64,000 nt of DNA from an uncultured Porphyromonadaceae bacterium. GTDB lineage: Bacteria; Bacteroidota; Bacteroidia; Bacteroidales; UBA11471. A program made the position numbers and the translations under genes. The DNA is taken from NCBI GenBank assembly GCA_900547555.1, contig URHG01000009.1, positions 1 through 64,000 of the forward strand, written 5' to 3'. Numbering within the stretch: position 1 is the stretch's first letter; each line of letters begins with the position of its first letter. This document shows positions 52,240 through 59,461 of this stretch, piece after piece. Under the pieces are notes generated by a model. It saw nothing but the letters and a program-made list of their open reading frames with translations, was not told the DNA's origin and made no database searches.

Positions 52240-53247
52240 ATGAGAAAAATTATCATTTGTACAGGCCTTTTGATAGGGCTTGCAGGGGTGGGTTACGCCC
52301 AGAAAAAGACAGATTATATTCCTAAAATACATGGTACGATAAGAGGGAAGTACGAGTATCAACACGAGGGAAAAGAGGGTCGGTTTGAGGTTCGCAATGC
52401 CCGATTCAGCCTTACGGGAAATGTTGCTCCCATCGTTTCCTATAAAGCGGAAATCGACCTTTCTGATGAAGGTGCAATAAAAATGCTCGACGCCTATGCT
52501 CGTGTAACACCGCTCCCGACATTCGACATTACAATTGGTCAGATGCGTGTCCCTTTTACCATTGATGCGCATCGTTCTCCTCACCAGCAGTATTTTGCCA
52601 ACCGGTCGTTTATCGCCAAGCAAGTGGGGAATGTGCGGGATGTCGGGGCAACATTGGCCTATACATTACAGGTAGGAATTCCCATTCGGCTTGAAGCTGG
52701 TATTTTCAACGGGTCGGGGTTGACCGACCAAAAAGATTTTTGGACAAATCGCATCAATTATTCGGCCAAAGCGCATCTGCAATTACCCAAAGGTTTTAAT
52801 CTGGTGGGCAGCGTACAGAAGATTTCGCCGGAAAATGTCGATATTCATATGTATGATGTAGGCGCATATTATCAGTCCGGGCGGTGGCATGTCGAGGCGG
52901 AATTTTTACGGAAACATTATGCGAATGGTGCATTTTCGAACGTCGATGCGTTTGATGGATTTGTTTGCTATGACCAGCCCCTGCCGAAGGTTTTTCAAAA
53001 AATATCGTTTCTCGGTCGCTTCGATTGTATGAGCGACCATAGTAACGGAAAAGCAGGAGATGGCGGATTGCTTGTAGTCGATGATGCGGCACGCAAGCGC
53101 ATTACGATAGGAACGACTTTGAGTCTGGCAAAACCTTTCATTGCCGATTTGCGTATCAACTATGAAAATTATTTCTATAAAAAGGATGCCATAGTGGCCG
53201 TTTCGGAAAAAGATAAAATCGTTATCGAACTTATGGTACGCTTTTGA
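52240..53247 (+). CDS. Phosphate-selective porin O/P family outer membrane protein
   Basis: A protein of 335 residues with signal peptide MRKIIICTGLLIGLAGVGYA. The beta-barrel pattern and segments IHGTIRGKYEYQHEG, RFEVRNARFSLTGNV, DAYARVTPLPTFDITIGQMR and ending MVRF fit the OprO/OprP porin family. It would let phosphate or pyrophosphate cross the outer membrane for the PiT permease encoded just upstream, so the two genes form a small phosphate-acquisition operon. Confidence 0.85.
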   Translation: MRKIIICTGLLIGLAGVGYAQKKTDYIPKIHGTIRGKYEYQHEGKEGRFEVRNARFSLTGNVAPIVSYKAEIDLSDEGAIKMLDAYARVTPLPTFDITIGQMRVPFTIDAHRSPHQQYFANRSFIAKQVGNVRDVGATLAYTLQVGIPIRLEAGIFNGSGLTDQKDFWTNRINYSAKAHLQLPKGFNLVGSVQKISPENVDIHMYDVGAYYQSGRWHVEAEFLRKHYANGAFSNVDAFDGFVCYDQPLPKVFQKISFLGRFDCMSDHSNGKAGDGGLLVVDDAARKRITIGTTLSLAKPFIADLRINYENYFYKKDAIVAVSEKDKIVIELMVRF

Positions 53248-53270
53248 GATGTTTTGCATGGAAAAAGATG

Positions 53271-53307
53271 AAAATAGGCTGTTACAGAAACGCAACAGCC
53301 TATTTTT
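53271..53307 (+). terminator. Terminator of the phosphate-uptake operon
   Basis: A 13-bp perfect stem (AAAATAGGCTGTT with AACAGCCTATTTT, 10-base loop) ends in TTTTT. Confidence 0.85.
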
Positions 53308-53351
53308 ATCTTTTATACGCAATAATTTGACGCTGTATGAAGAATTTTTTA

Positions 53352-53359
53352 TATATTTG
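53352..53359 (+). promoter_or_regulatory. -7 element TATATTTG with TTTG -33 box for the 85-residue gene
   Basis: TATATTTG is preceded by TTTG at 53326-53329 with a 22-base spacer, close to the full Bacteroidetes promoter consensus. Confidence 0.65.
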
Positions 53360-53440
53360 GAGATAAAATTTCTCATTGTAGAACAAAATGCAGCAAAAAG
53401 TGTTTTATTAAGTGATCTCTATTAATCTTAACTTTTGCGT

Positions 53441-53698
53441 ATGAATTATTTTGATATTGAAGAATTGCTGGTAGATATTATCAAGAAGTATCCCGAAGTA
53501 GAGTCGGCCGAAGCTCAATTTCTTTCATTGTTGGAGGCCGATGAGGAGTTGAAGGAAAATTTCACCGAATGGTGTGTGTCGAAAGGGTATAATGAGAGAA
53601 AGGCATTCTTGATTTTTTATCAAGATTATATTTCTCGCGAAGATACCATTTGGGACAGTATATTCCCGAATAAAGAAGAATATGACGGCTACAAGTAG
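53441..53698 (+). CDS. Small acidic protein of unknown function
   Basis: A protein of 85 residues from ATG 53441 (a TTG two codons earlier is also in frame). It is strongly acidic and helical (MNYFDIEELLVDIIKKYPEV, then LSLLEADEELKENFTEW), with several aromatic residues in the second half. I recognise no family. It has its own promoter with a good -33 and -7 pair and a leader of about 75 bases. Confidence 0.65.
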   Translation: MNYFDIEELLVDIIKKYPEVESAEAQFLSLLEADEELKENFTEWCVSKGYNERKAFLIFYQDYISREDTIWDSIFPNKEEYDGYK

Positions 53699-53769
53699 GC
53701 TCTGCGATGCCATTTTATATGCTGAAAAGTTAAATGATGCAAACTTGCGGCATTTTTATGCTCAAAAAC

Positions 53770-53785
53770 TATGTTATATAACATA
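53770..53785. promoter_or_regulatory. 16-bp perfect palindrome just upstream of a -7 element
   Basis: TATGTTATATAACATA reads identically on both strands and ends 8 bases before the -7 element at 53794. A regulator binding there would touch the -33 region. No such regulator can be named from the sequence. Confidence 0.45.
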
Positions 53786-53793
53786 AAACGCCT

Positions 53794-53801
53794 TATATTT
53801 G
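53794..53801 (+). promoter_or_regulatory. -7 element TATATTTG for a short non-coding transcript
   Basis: TATATTTG is followed within 75 bases by a rho-independent terminator and no ORF, so it likely makes a small RNA. Confidence 0.6.
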
Positions 53802-53804
53802 CAC

Positions 53805-53873
53805 TGTGTTTTTCATGGTATTAGATTTAAGGTTAACAGAGATTGGTTGTCGTGAGACAATCAATTTTTTTTG
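53805..53873 (+). ncRNA. Probable small RNA of about 70 bases
   Basis: The transcript is bounded by the TATATTTG element and by a stem (53840-53851 with 53856-53867, loop GTGA, G-U pairs allowed) followed by eight T. The single-stranded 5' part contains CATGGTATTAGATTTAAGG. I recall very similar sequence in intergenic regions of other Bacteroides genomes, where families of paralogous small RNAs have been described, but I cannot verify membership. No start codon with a ribosome-binding site is seen. The remaining bases up to 54125 hold a weak dispersed-repeat remnant near 53940-53995 and the promoter of the C69 gene. Confidence 0.6.
53840..53872 (+). terminator. Terminator of the small RNA
   Basis: The stem AGATTGGTTGTC pairs with GACAATCAATTT around a GTGA loop (12 pairs including G-U), with a run of eight T at 53865-53872. 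Confidence 0.75.
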
Positions 53874-54029
53874 TTTATAATCTATTGTTTCTGGTTGGTC
53901 TGTAATAATCCATTATGAGATTTTTTAGAAGAGAAAGCATTTGGGTATTGGTTATCCCGAAGGAACATGAGTAAGGTAAAGAATCTCTCTCTTATGTTGT
54001 AAAAACGGTATAGTAAGATATATTTTCAT

Positions 54030-54037
54030 TATATTTG
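54030..54037 (+). promoter_or_regulatory. -7 element TATATTTG for the C69 dipeptidase gene
   Basis: TATATTTG lies 88 bases before ATG 54126, giving a leader of roughly 85 bases. Confidence 0.6.
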
Positions 54038-54125
54038 TATAGCCATTTGAGCAATTAGGGCTTTTCGAAATATAAGAGCTTGAAATAGAAAATCGATTTT
54101 AAAAAGCATTTAATATTATTGATAT

Positions 54126-55760
54126 ATGAAAAGAATATTCGTTACCGTATCTTTATTATTTGTCGTTACGACCATTTATGCATGTACCAGCCTTTTGGCC
54201 GGCCGTAAGGCGACAGTCGACGGTTCCACACTCATAACCTATGCGGCCGATTCGCATACCTTGTACGGCGCACTTTCGTTTACTCCGGCTGCCGATCACC
54301 CCAAAGGCAGTAAGATAGAAATAAGGGATTGCGATACGAATAAGCCGTTGGGAAAAATTCCGCAAGTCGAGCATACCTATAAAGTGGTAGGATTTATGAA
54401 CGAACACCAGCTTTCGATCACCGAGTCGACATTTGGCGGACGTCCCGAATTGGTCGATACGACGGGAATCATCGATTACGGCAGTCTCATGCAGTTGGCC
54501 CTGCAACGGGCGAGAACAGCCCGGGAAGCCATAACCGTGATGACCGATTTGGTGAAGAAATACGGCTATTACAGCAGTGGTGAGAGTTTTTCGATTGCCG
54601 ATCCCGAGGAAGTATGGATTCTTGAAATGATAGGGAAGGGCAGTGCATCGAAAGGTGCCGTGTGGGTGGCAGTGCGTATTCCCGACGATTGTATAGCTGC
54701 ACATGCCAATCACTCCCGCATACATCGGTTTCCCCTCGATGATCCCGAAAATTGCCTCTATTCGCCTGATGTTATTTCATTTGCCCGCGAACAGAAATAT
54801 TTCGACGGATTGAATCGTGATTTCAGTTTCTCGGCGGCCTATGCGCCTGCCGGTTTTGAAGAGTTGAGAGCTTGCGAAGCGCGTGTATGGAGTTTTTACA
54901 ATCATTACGATAGTACGATGGTCTCATACTTGCCTTATATATACGGAGAATCGTCGACCCCGTTGCCATTGTATATAAAACCCGACCGCAAACTTTCGGT
55001 ACAGGATATGAAAGATGCCATGAGGGATCATTTCGAGGGTACGCCGTTCGATATGACCCAAGATGCGGGCGCAGGGCCGTTCAAGGTGCCTTATCGTTTC
55101 CGTCCCATGACTTTTGAGGTCGATAGTCAGGAGTATATCAATGAGCGGGCCATCGCTACTCAGCAGACAGGGTTCTCGCTTGTCGCCCAGCAACGGGAGT
55201 GGTTGCCGGCAGCTCTCGGCGGAGTGTTGTGGTTTGGAGTAGACGATGCCAATACATCGGTTTATGTACCTATATATGTCGGGGCGCTTAGCGAAGTCCC
55301 TCTCTGTTTCAGAGAAGGCAACGGCTCTCTTTATAAAGTTTCGTGGACATCGGCTTTCTGGGTCTATAATTGGGTGGCAAACATGGCTTATGCCCGATAT
55401 AATCAGATGATCGAAGATATACGTCCGTTGCAGCGGCAAATAGAGACTGCCTTCAATGAGCAACAGCCCAAACTCGAACAGAGTGTTTTGGAAATATTTT
55501 ACGACCAACCCGAGAAAGCCCTTGCCGTTCTCGATAAGTACAGCCGCGAAGCGGCCGATTCGTCGACCGTACGCTGGCGGGAGTTGGGAGAATACCTGTT
55601 GGTGAAATATCTCGATGGAAATCGTAAACGGGAAAAAGATGGGCAATTCATGTATAATGCATACGGTATACCCGAATATCCCGAGTTCCCCGGATATTCC
55701 GAAGAATTCTATCGTACCATCGTCGAAGATGCCGGCAATCGTCTCAAAGTTTCTTTTTGA
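54126..55760 (+). CDS. C69-family dipeptidase (Ntn hydrolase)
   Basis: A protein of 544 residues. The signal peptide (1-19) is followed directly by CTSLLAGRKATVDGSTLITY. In family C69/U34 this cysteine (Cys20) becomes the N-terminal nucleophile after processing, and the ADSH block that follows belongs to the same active site. Downstream segments NEHQLSITESTFGGR and EEVWILEMIGKGS are family features. It is exported and would cleave dipeptides in the periplasm, which fits a peptide-using gut bacterium. It is a single-gene unit. Confidence 0.92.
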   Translation: MKRIFVTVSLLFVVTTIYACTSLLAGRKATVDGSTLITYAADSHTLYGALSFTPAADHPKGSKIEIRDCDTNKPLGKIPQVEHTYKVVGFMNEHQLSITESTFGGRPELVDTTGIIDYGSLMQLALQRARTAREAITVMTDLVKKYGYYSSGESFSIADPEEVWILEMIGKGSASKGAVWVAVRIPDDCIAAHANHSRIHRFPLDDPENCLYSPDVISFAREQKYFDGLNRDFSFSAAYAPAGFEELRACEARVWSFYNHYDSTMVSYLPYIYGESSTPLPLYIKPDRKLSVQDMKDAMRDHFEGTPFDMTQDAGAGPFKVPYRFRPMTFEVDSQEYINERAIATQQTGFSLVAQQREWLPAALGGVLWFGVDDANTSVYVPIYVGALSEVPLCFREGNGSLYKVSWTSAFWVYNWVANMAYARYNQMIEDIRPLQRQIETAFNEQQPKLEQSVLEIFYDQPEKALAVLDKYSREAADSSTVRWRELGEYLLVKYLDGNRKREKDGQFMYNAYGIPEYPEFPGYSEEFYRTIVEDAGNRLKVSF

Positions 55761-55809
55761 CGGTTGTGAAATTTCGCACGAATAATTGTGAATTTAGAAA
55801 TATTATTCC

Positions 55810-55817
55810 TATATTTG
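55810..55817 (+). promoter_or_regulatory. -7 element TATATTTG for the phosphohexomutase gene
   Basis: TATATTTG lies 38 bases before ATG 55856. Confidence 0.6.
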
Positions 55818-55855
55818 TCATATAGCCATTGATATGAATTAAATCGAATTATAAC

Positions 55856-57604
55856 ATGGAAAACGAAGTTCTACTCAAAGAAGTAACCGCAAAAGCCCAA
55901 GTTTGGTTGGGTGAAGGTTATGATGCAGAGACACGAGCCGAAGTGCGGCGTATGCTCGATAGCGAAGATAAAACCGACCTTATAGAGGCTTTCTATAAAG
56001 ATTTGGAATTCGGTACCGGAGGATTACGCGGTATCATGGGTGTCGGTTCCAACCGCATGAATATCTATACCGTTGGGGCTGCGACGCAAGGATTGGCCAA
56101 TTATCTGAAAAAAGAATTTGCTTCACTGCCGCAGATAAAAGTGGTTATCGGGCATGACTGCCGGAACAACAGCCGTAAATTTGCCGAAATATCGGCCGAT
56201 ATTTTTTCGGCAAACGGCATAAAGGTGTACCTTTTCGAGTCTTTGCGACCTACACCCGAGATGTCGTACACCATTCGGGAACTGGGTTGTCAGAGCGGCA
56301 TCATTCTTACCGCTTCGCATAATCCCAAAGAATATAACGGATATAAAGCATATTGGGACGATGGTGCGCAGATGATTTCCCCGCACGATAAAAATACTAT
56401 TTCCGAGGTTAATAAAATACGTTCGGTTTCCGATATCAATTTCAAAGGAAATCCGGCTTTGGTCGAGATTATCGGAAAAGAAATCGACGAAAAATATATT
56501 GCTCGTGTCAAAGCCTTATCGCTCAATCCCGAGGCTATCGCCCGTCAGCACGATTTGAAAATCGTTTATACCCCGATACACGGTACGGGGGTAAGACTTA
56601 TCCCCGAAGCTTTGGCTGCTTACGGATTTACCAATGTGATACATGTGCCCGAGCAAGATGTCATCAGCGGAGATTTCCCCACGGTAAAATCACCCAATCC
56701 CGAGGAACCGGCGGCTCTCGATTTGGCTATACGTAAAGCCAAAGAGGTCGATGCCGATATTGTATTGGCATCAGATCCCGACGCCGACCGCATGGGTATC
56801 GCCATAAAGAACGACAAGGGCGAGTGGATTCTTGTGAACGGAAACCAGAATGCTCTGCTCTTTACGCATTACCTTATTTCGCAGTATAAGGCGACCGGCC
56901 GCATTCGCGAAGGAGCATATATGGTAAAGACGATCGTAACCACCGAATTGATGAAAAAAATCGCCGATCGTAACGGAATAGAGTGCTTCGATGTGTACAC
57001 CGGATTTAAATGGATTGCTGCCATAATGCGGGAGTTCGAGGGTAAACGCCAATATATCGGCGGAGGAGAAGAAAGTTACGGTTTCTTGGTAGAAGATTTC
57101 GTTCGAGATAAAGACGCTGTGTCGGCTTGTGCCATGATGGCCGAGATAGCTGCATGGGCGAAAGATAACGGTAAGACGGTGTATGAGCTGTTGCAGGATA
57201 TATATGTCGAATACGGATTTTCTAAGGAAAAAGGTATTTCGGTCGTGCGTAAAGGAAAGTCGGGTGCAGAAGAAATCGAAGCCATGATGAAGAATTTCCG
57301 CGAACACCCCATTACCGAAATCGCTGGGTCGAAAGTTGTTTTGGCCAAAGATTACGCCACACTTGTTGCACATGATTTTGTGGAAGGAGAGAAATATACG
57401 CTCGATATGCCGACCACCTCGAATGTGCTGCAATATTTTACCGAAGACGGTACGAAAGTTTCGATACGTCCGTCGGGAACCGAGCCCAAAATCAAGTTCT
57501 ATATCGAAGTCAGCGGAGAGCTCAAATCGCGTGTCGATTATGATAATGCCGTGACAGCAGCCGAAGAAAAAATCAAAGCCGTTGCCGCTTCGCTTGGAGT
57601 ATAA
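55856..57604 (+). CDS. Phosphohexomutase (phosphoglucomutase/phosphomannomutase type)
   Basis: A protein of 582 residues, a length typical of PgcA-like enzymes. The catalytic phosphoserine is Ser154 in TASHNPKEYNGYK, the metal loop is DPDADRMGIA, the sugar-binding loop GGGEESYGFL, and the phosphate loop RPSGTEPKIKFY. It interconverts hexose 1- and 6-phosphates and so supplies glucose-1-phosphate or mannose-1-phosphate, the latter being the substrate of the guanylyltransferase at 36030. It is a single-gene unit with promoter and terminator. Confidence 0.94.
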   Translation: MENEVLLKEVTAKAQVWLGEGYDAETRAEVRRMLDSEDKTDLIEAFYKDLEFGTGGLRGIMGVGSNRMNIYTVGAATQGLANYLKKEFASLPQIKVVIGHDCRNNSRKFAEISADIFSANGIKVYLFESLRPTPEMSYTIRELGCQSGIILTASHNPKEYNGYKAYWDDGAQMISPHDKNTISEVNKIRSVSDINFKGNPALVEIIGKEIDEKYIARVKALSLNPEAIARQHDLKIVYTPIHGTGVRLIPEALAAYGFTNVIHVPEQDVISGDFPTVKSPNPEEPAALDLAIRKAKEVDADIVLASDPDADRMGIAIKNDKGEWILVNGNQNALLFTHYLISQYKATGRIREGAYMVKTIVTTELMKKIADRNGIECFDVYTGFKWIAAIMREFEGKRQYIGGGEESYGFLVEDFVRDKDAVSACAMMAEIAAWAKDNGKTVYELLQDIYVEYGFSKEKGISVVRKGKSGAEEIEAMMKNFREHPITEIAGSKVVLAKDYATLVAHDFVEGEKYTLDMPTTSNVLQYFTEDGTKVSIRPSGTEPKIKFYIEVSGELKSRVDYDNAVTAAEEKIKAVAASLGV

Positions 57605-57630
57605 TACCTAATATACGAACTGATATATTG

Positions 57631-57672
57631 AAAAGCAGAGACGCCGTATCTCGATACGGCGTCTCTGCTTTT
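57631..57672 (+). terminator. Terminator after the phosphohexomutase gene
   Basis: A 20-bp perfect inverted repeat (AAAAGCAGAGACGCCGTATC and complement) with a minimal loop ends in TTTT. Confidence 0.9.
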
Positions 57673-57837
57673 GCGTACATAATTTAATGATTTTGTCTTC
57701 ATTGTCTTCCGAATGAGGCTGGTATCGTTTTGTGAGAAATATGAGAGGAATTATTTTTCAAGTTGGAAATTTTTCAAATCAATGCCATTCTGTCATAACT
57801 AATGTGTGAGATCTCGTGAGAGAATTCTTTGGGTTAC

Positions 57838-57979
57838 GAGATTCTTCCCCGCTCCGGCCATCAGAATGACAATGTTGCCATTTTGAGAGAGGGTATAATC
57901 CCATCTAACGAGAGAGACGAGTATCTGGTCGAGGTGTTTCACGTGCATTCGCATGATAGTTCCATTTGTCATTCCGAAT
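57838..57979. repeat. Degenerate dispersed repeat pieces
   Basis: GAGATTCTTC...CATCAGAATGAC ends at 57870 and a GTCATTCCGAAT start lies at 57968-57979, so two half-units of the dispersed repeat are present in opposite roles. They occupy part of the 551-base gap 57605-58155, the rest of which shows only terminators at both ends. Confidence 0.65.
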
Positions 57980-58093
57980 CAACATCGAACCTCTGCTATA
58001 TAGAGAGGTATGAAAGAGAAAAACGGAAGTTAATCAAAGCTATCGCCGAGTGGAGGGGGATTCTAAGCTGTTGATTGTTGTTGGTGTTTCGAT

Positions 58094-58120
58094 AAAAAAA
58101 CGGAGGAACACACTCCTCCG
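58094..58120 (-). terminator. Terminator of the beta-barrel gene pair
   Basis: A 7-bp GC-rich stem (CGGAGGA with TCCTCCG, 6-base loop) has seven T on the minus strand and lies 36 bases past the barrel gene stop. Confidence 0.75.
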
Positions 58121-58155
58121 GTCGAACTTAACTTAAATAAAATGCTATGGTCATA

Positions 58156-58908
58156 CTAAAACTCATAACCGATACTGAGACTGAAATTACGACTTTGTGG
58201 GTTATTATATGCATAAGTTTCGACTCCCCAGTCATATTGTATGCCTAAATAATATTGATAGTACTGTATCCCACCCCCTACACTCCAACCTGTTTCAAAA
58301 CTAAAACCTCGAGAAGTATCGCTATCACGTAGTCCCGAACCTAGTGAGAAGAATGGGCCGGTGAATACAGAAAACGATATACTGTCCCAATTATATCGGT
58401 AGGCTATATGTATAGGTAATTGACAATAGTGGAATGGAAGCGTTGTATCGTATTGGTCTTTTGTCCCTTTTAAAGAATAGAAAATACCTGTTTGTATACT
58501 TACACCATTGAGGATTTTAAGATTTAAAGGTATGTCGGTGATAATTCCGATGTGAAAACCTGCTTTGCTTTTATTGTAAGGGTAATAGTTACTTTTAGAT
58601 TTTAGAGAGGAGATATTTAATCCCGTTCTCACACTCCAAATGGGTCGTGTAGTTAGTTTGCGGAAACTTCTTTTTTTATCACTTTTTTCGTAAAGATACT
58701 CTGCTTTCGATAGTGTATCTATCGATGCGATATCAGATTTCATGAATAGAAAGTTGTTCTTATCGGTCTGTATATTTATTGTTTGTAAATCCGATACGAT
58801 ATATCCTTTTATGGAATATCCGTTTTTGAGGTGTATTTCTCCATGAAATTGTGCGGCAATATTTAGAGAATATAATAAAATAGATAATATAATGAGACTT
58901 TGTTTCAT
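58156..58908 (-). CDS. Outer-membrane beta-barrel protein (PorT-like)
   Basis: A protein of 250 residues with signal peptide MKQSLIILSILLYSLNIAAQ. A short N-terminal beta region (HGEIHLKNGYSIKGYIVSD) precedes an eight-strand-like barrel (SVRTGLNISSLKSKSNY, GFHIGIITDIPLNLKI, ending FSLSIGYEF), as in PorT-type outer-membrane proteins. It follows a DUF6567-like lipoprotein gene by 10 bases. Base composition is clearly more AT-rich than in neighbouring genes. Confidence 0.75.
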   Translation of the reverse strand: MKQSLIILSILLYSLNIAAQFHGEIHLKNGYSIKGYIVSDLQTINIQTDKNNFLFMKSDIASIDTLSKAEYLYEKSDKKRSFRKLTTRPIWSVRTGLNISSLKSKSNYYPYNKSKAGFHIGIITDIPLNLKILNGVSIQTGIFYSLKGTKDQYDTTLPFHYCQLPIHIAYRYNWDSISFSVFTGPFFSLGSGLRDSDTSRGFSFETGWSVGGGIQYYQYYLGIQYDWGVETYAYNNPQSRNFSLSIGYEF

Positions 58909-58918
58909 TATACGATGA

Positions 58919-59302
58919 TTATTTAGTAAATTCTATGATTGTTCCATGTGCTGTTACTGTACATTTTACATAGAAGGGAGTAATCATTTTTATACTTTGT
59001 TCCACAGAAATATTTGTGATCGCTTTGGAGCCGGTCATCAAATCAGGATTATTACGCCTAGCTTCTCGCATCATTTTATCGATTGCGTTATCTTTCAGAG
59101 CTTTCGGTCGTATGCCACCAAATCCTAATATGTATGTCTGTGATACTTCTCCCGATACGGTTCCTATGTATTTGAAATTAGCTTCACTTAAAACAACACT
59201 TGTTTGGTTTTGATTCTGGTTACTTGTCAGATTTCCGTAAAGGCCGCAACTTGTTAGTCCTAATAATAGAGTAAACGAGATGTATTTGGTTATATATTTC
59301 AT
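58919..59302 (-). CDS. DUF6567-like lipoprotein
   Basis: A protein of 127 residues from the ATG at 59302. The frame is open 8 codons further, but a -7 element covers that start. The lipobox is LTSC, and VVLSEANFKYIGTVSGEVSQ with TYILGFGGIRPKAL and VTAHGTIIEF matches my memory of DUF6567. The family function is unknown. It is AT-rich like its partner and probably forms an envelope pair with the beta-barrel protein encoded downstream. Confidence 0.75.
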   Translation of the reverse strand: MKYITKYISFTLLLGLTSCGLYGNLTSNQNQNQTSVVLSEANFKYIGTVSGEVSQTYILGFGGIRPKALKDNAIDKMMREARRNNPDLMTGSKAITNISVEQSIKMITPFYVKCTVTAHGTIIEFTK

Positions 59303-59323
59303 ATTAGATAAATTTATTTTATG

Positions 59324-59331
59324 CAAAGATA
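59324..59331 (-). promoter_or_regulatory. -7 element TATCTTTG for the DUF6567/beta-barrel pair
   Basis: The plus strand reads CAAAGATA, 22 bases upstream of the ATG at 59302, and overlaps an alternative upstream start. Confidence 0.65.
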
Positions 59332-59394
59332 TAATTAATATAAAGCGAGTAAAAATAAATATGGATTCTTTTTTGTATAATTAACAATTTGGAC

Positions 59395-59432
59395 AACAAA
59401 AAAGTCACCCGTTAATATTAGCGGGTGACTAT
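59395..59432 (-). terminator. Terminator of ppdK
   Basis: A 9-bp stem (AGTCACCCG with CGGGTGACT, 10-base loop) is followed by six T on the minus strand, 30 bases past the ppdK stop. Confidence 0.85.
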
Positions 59433-59461
59433 AAACTAATATAGAATTGTCGAAGATTCTC

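Noticed and set aside
54126..54185. Lipoprotein signal in the C69 dipeptidase
   Set aside because: The cysteine after the signal peptide is the catalytic N-terminal nucleophile of family C69, so lipidation is not expected.
57829..58074. Plus-strand frame of 81 codons
   Set aside because: It runs through repeat remnants, has no promoter or ribosome-binding site and shows no protein-like pattern.
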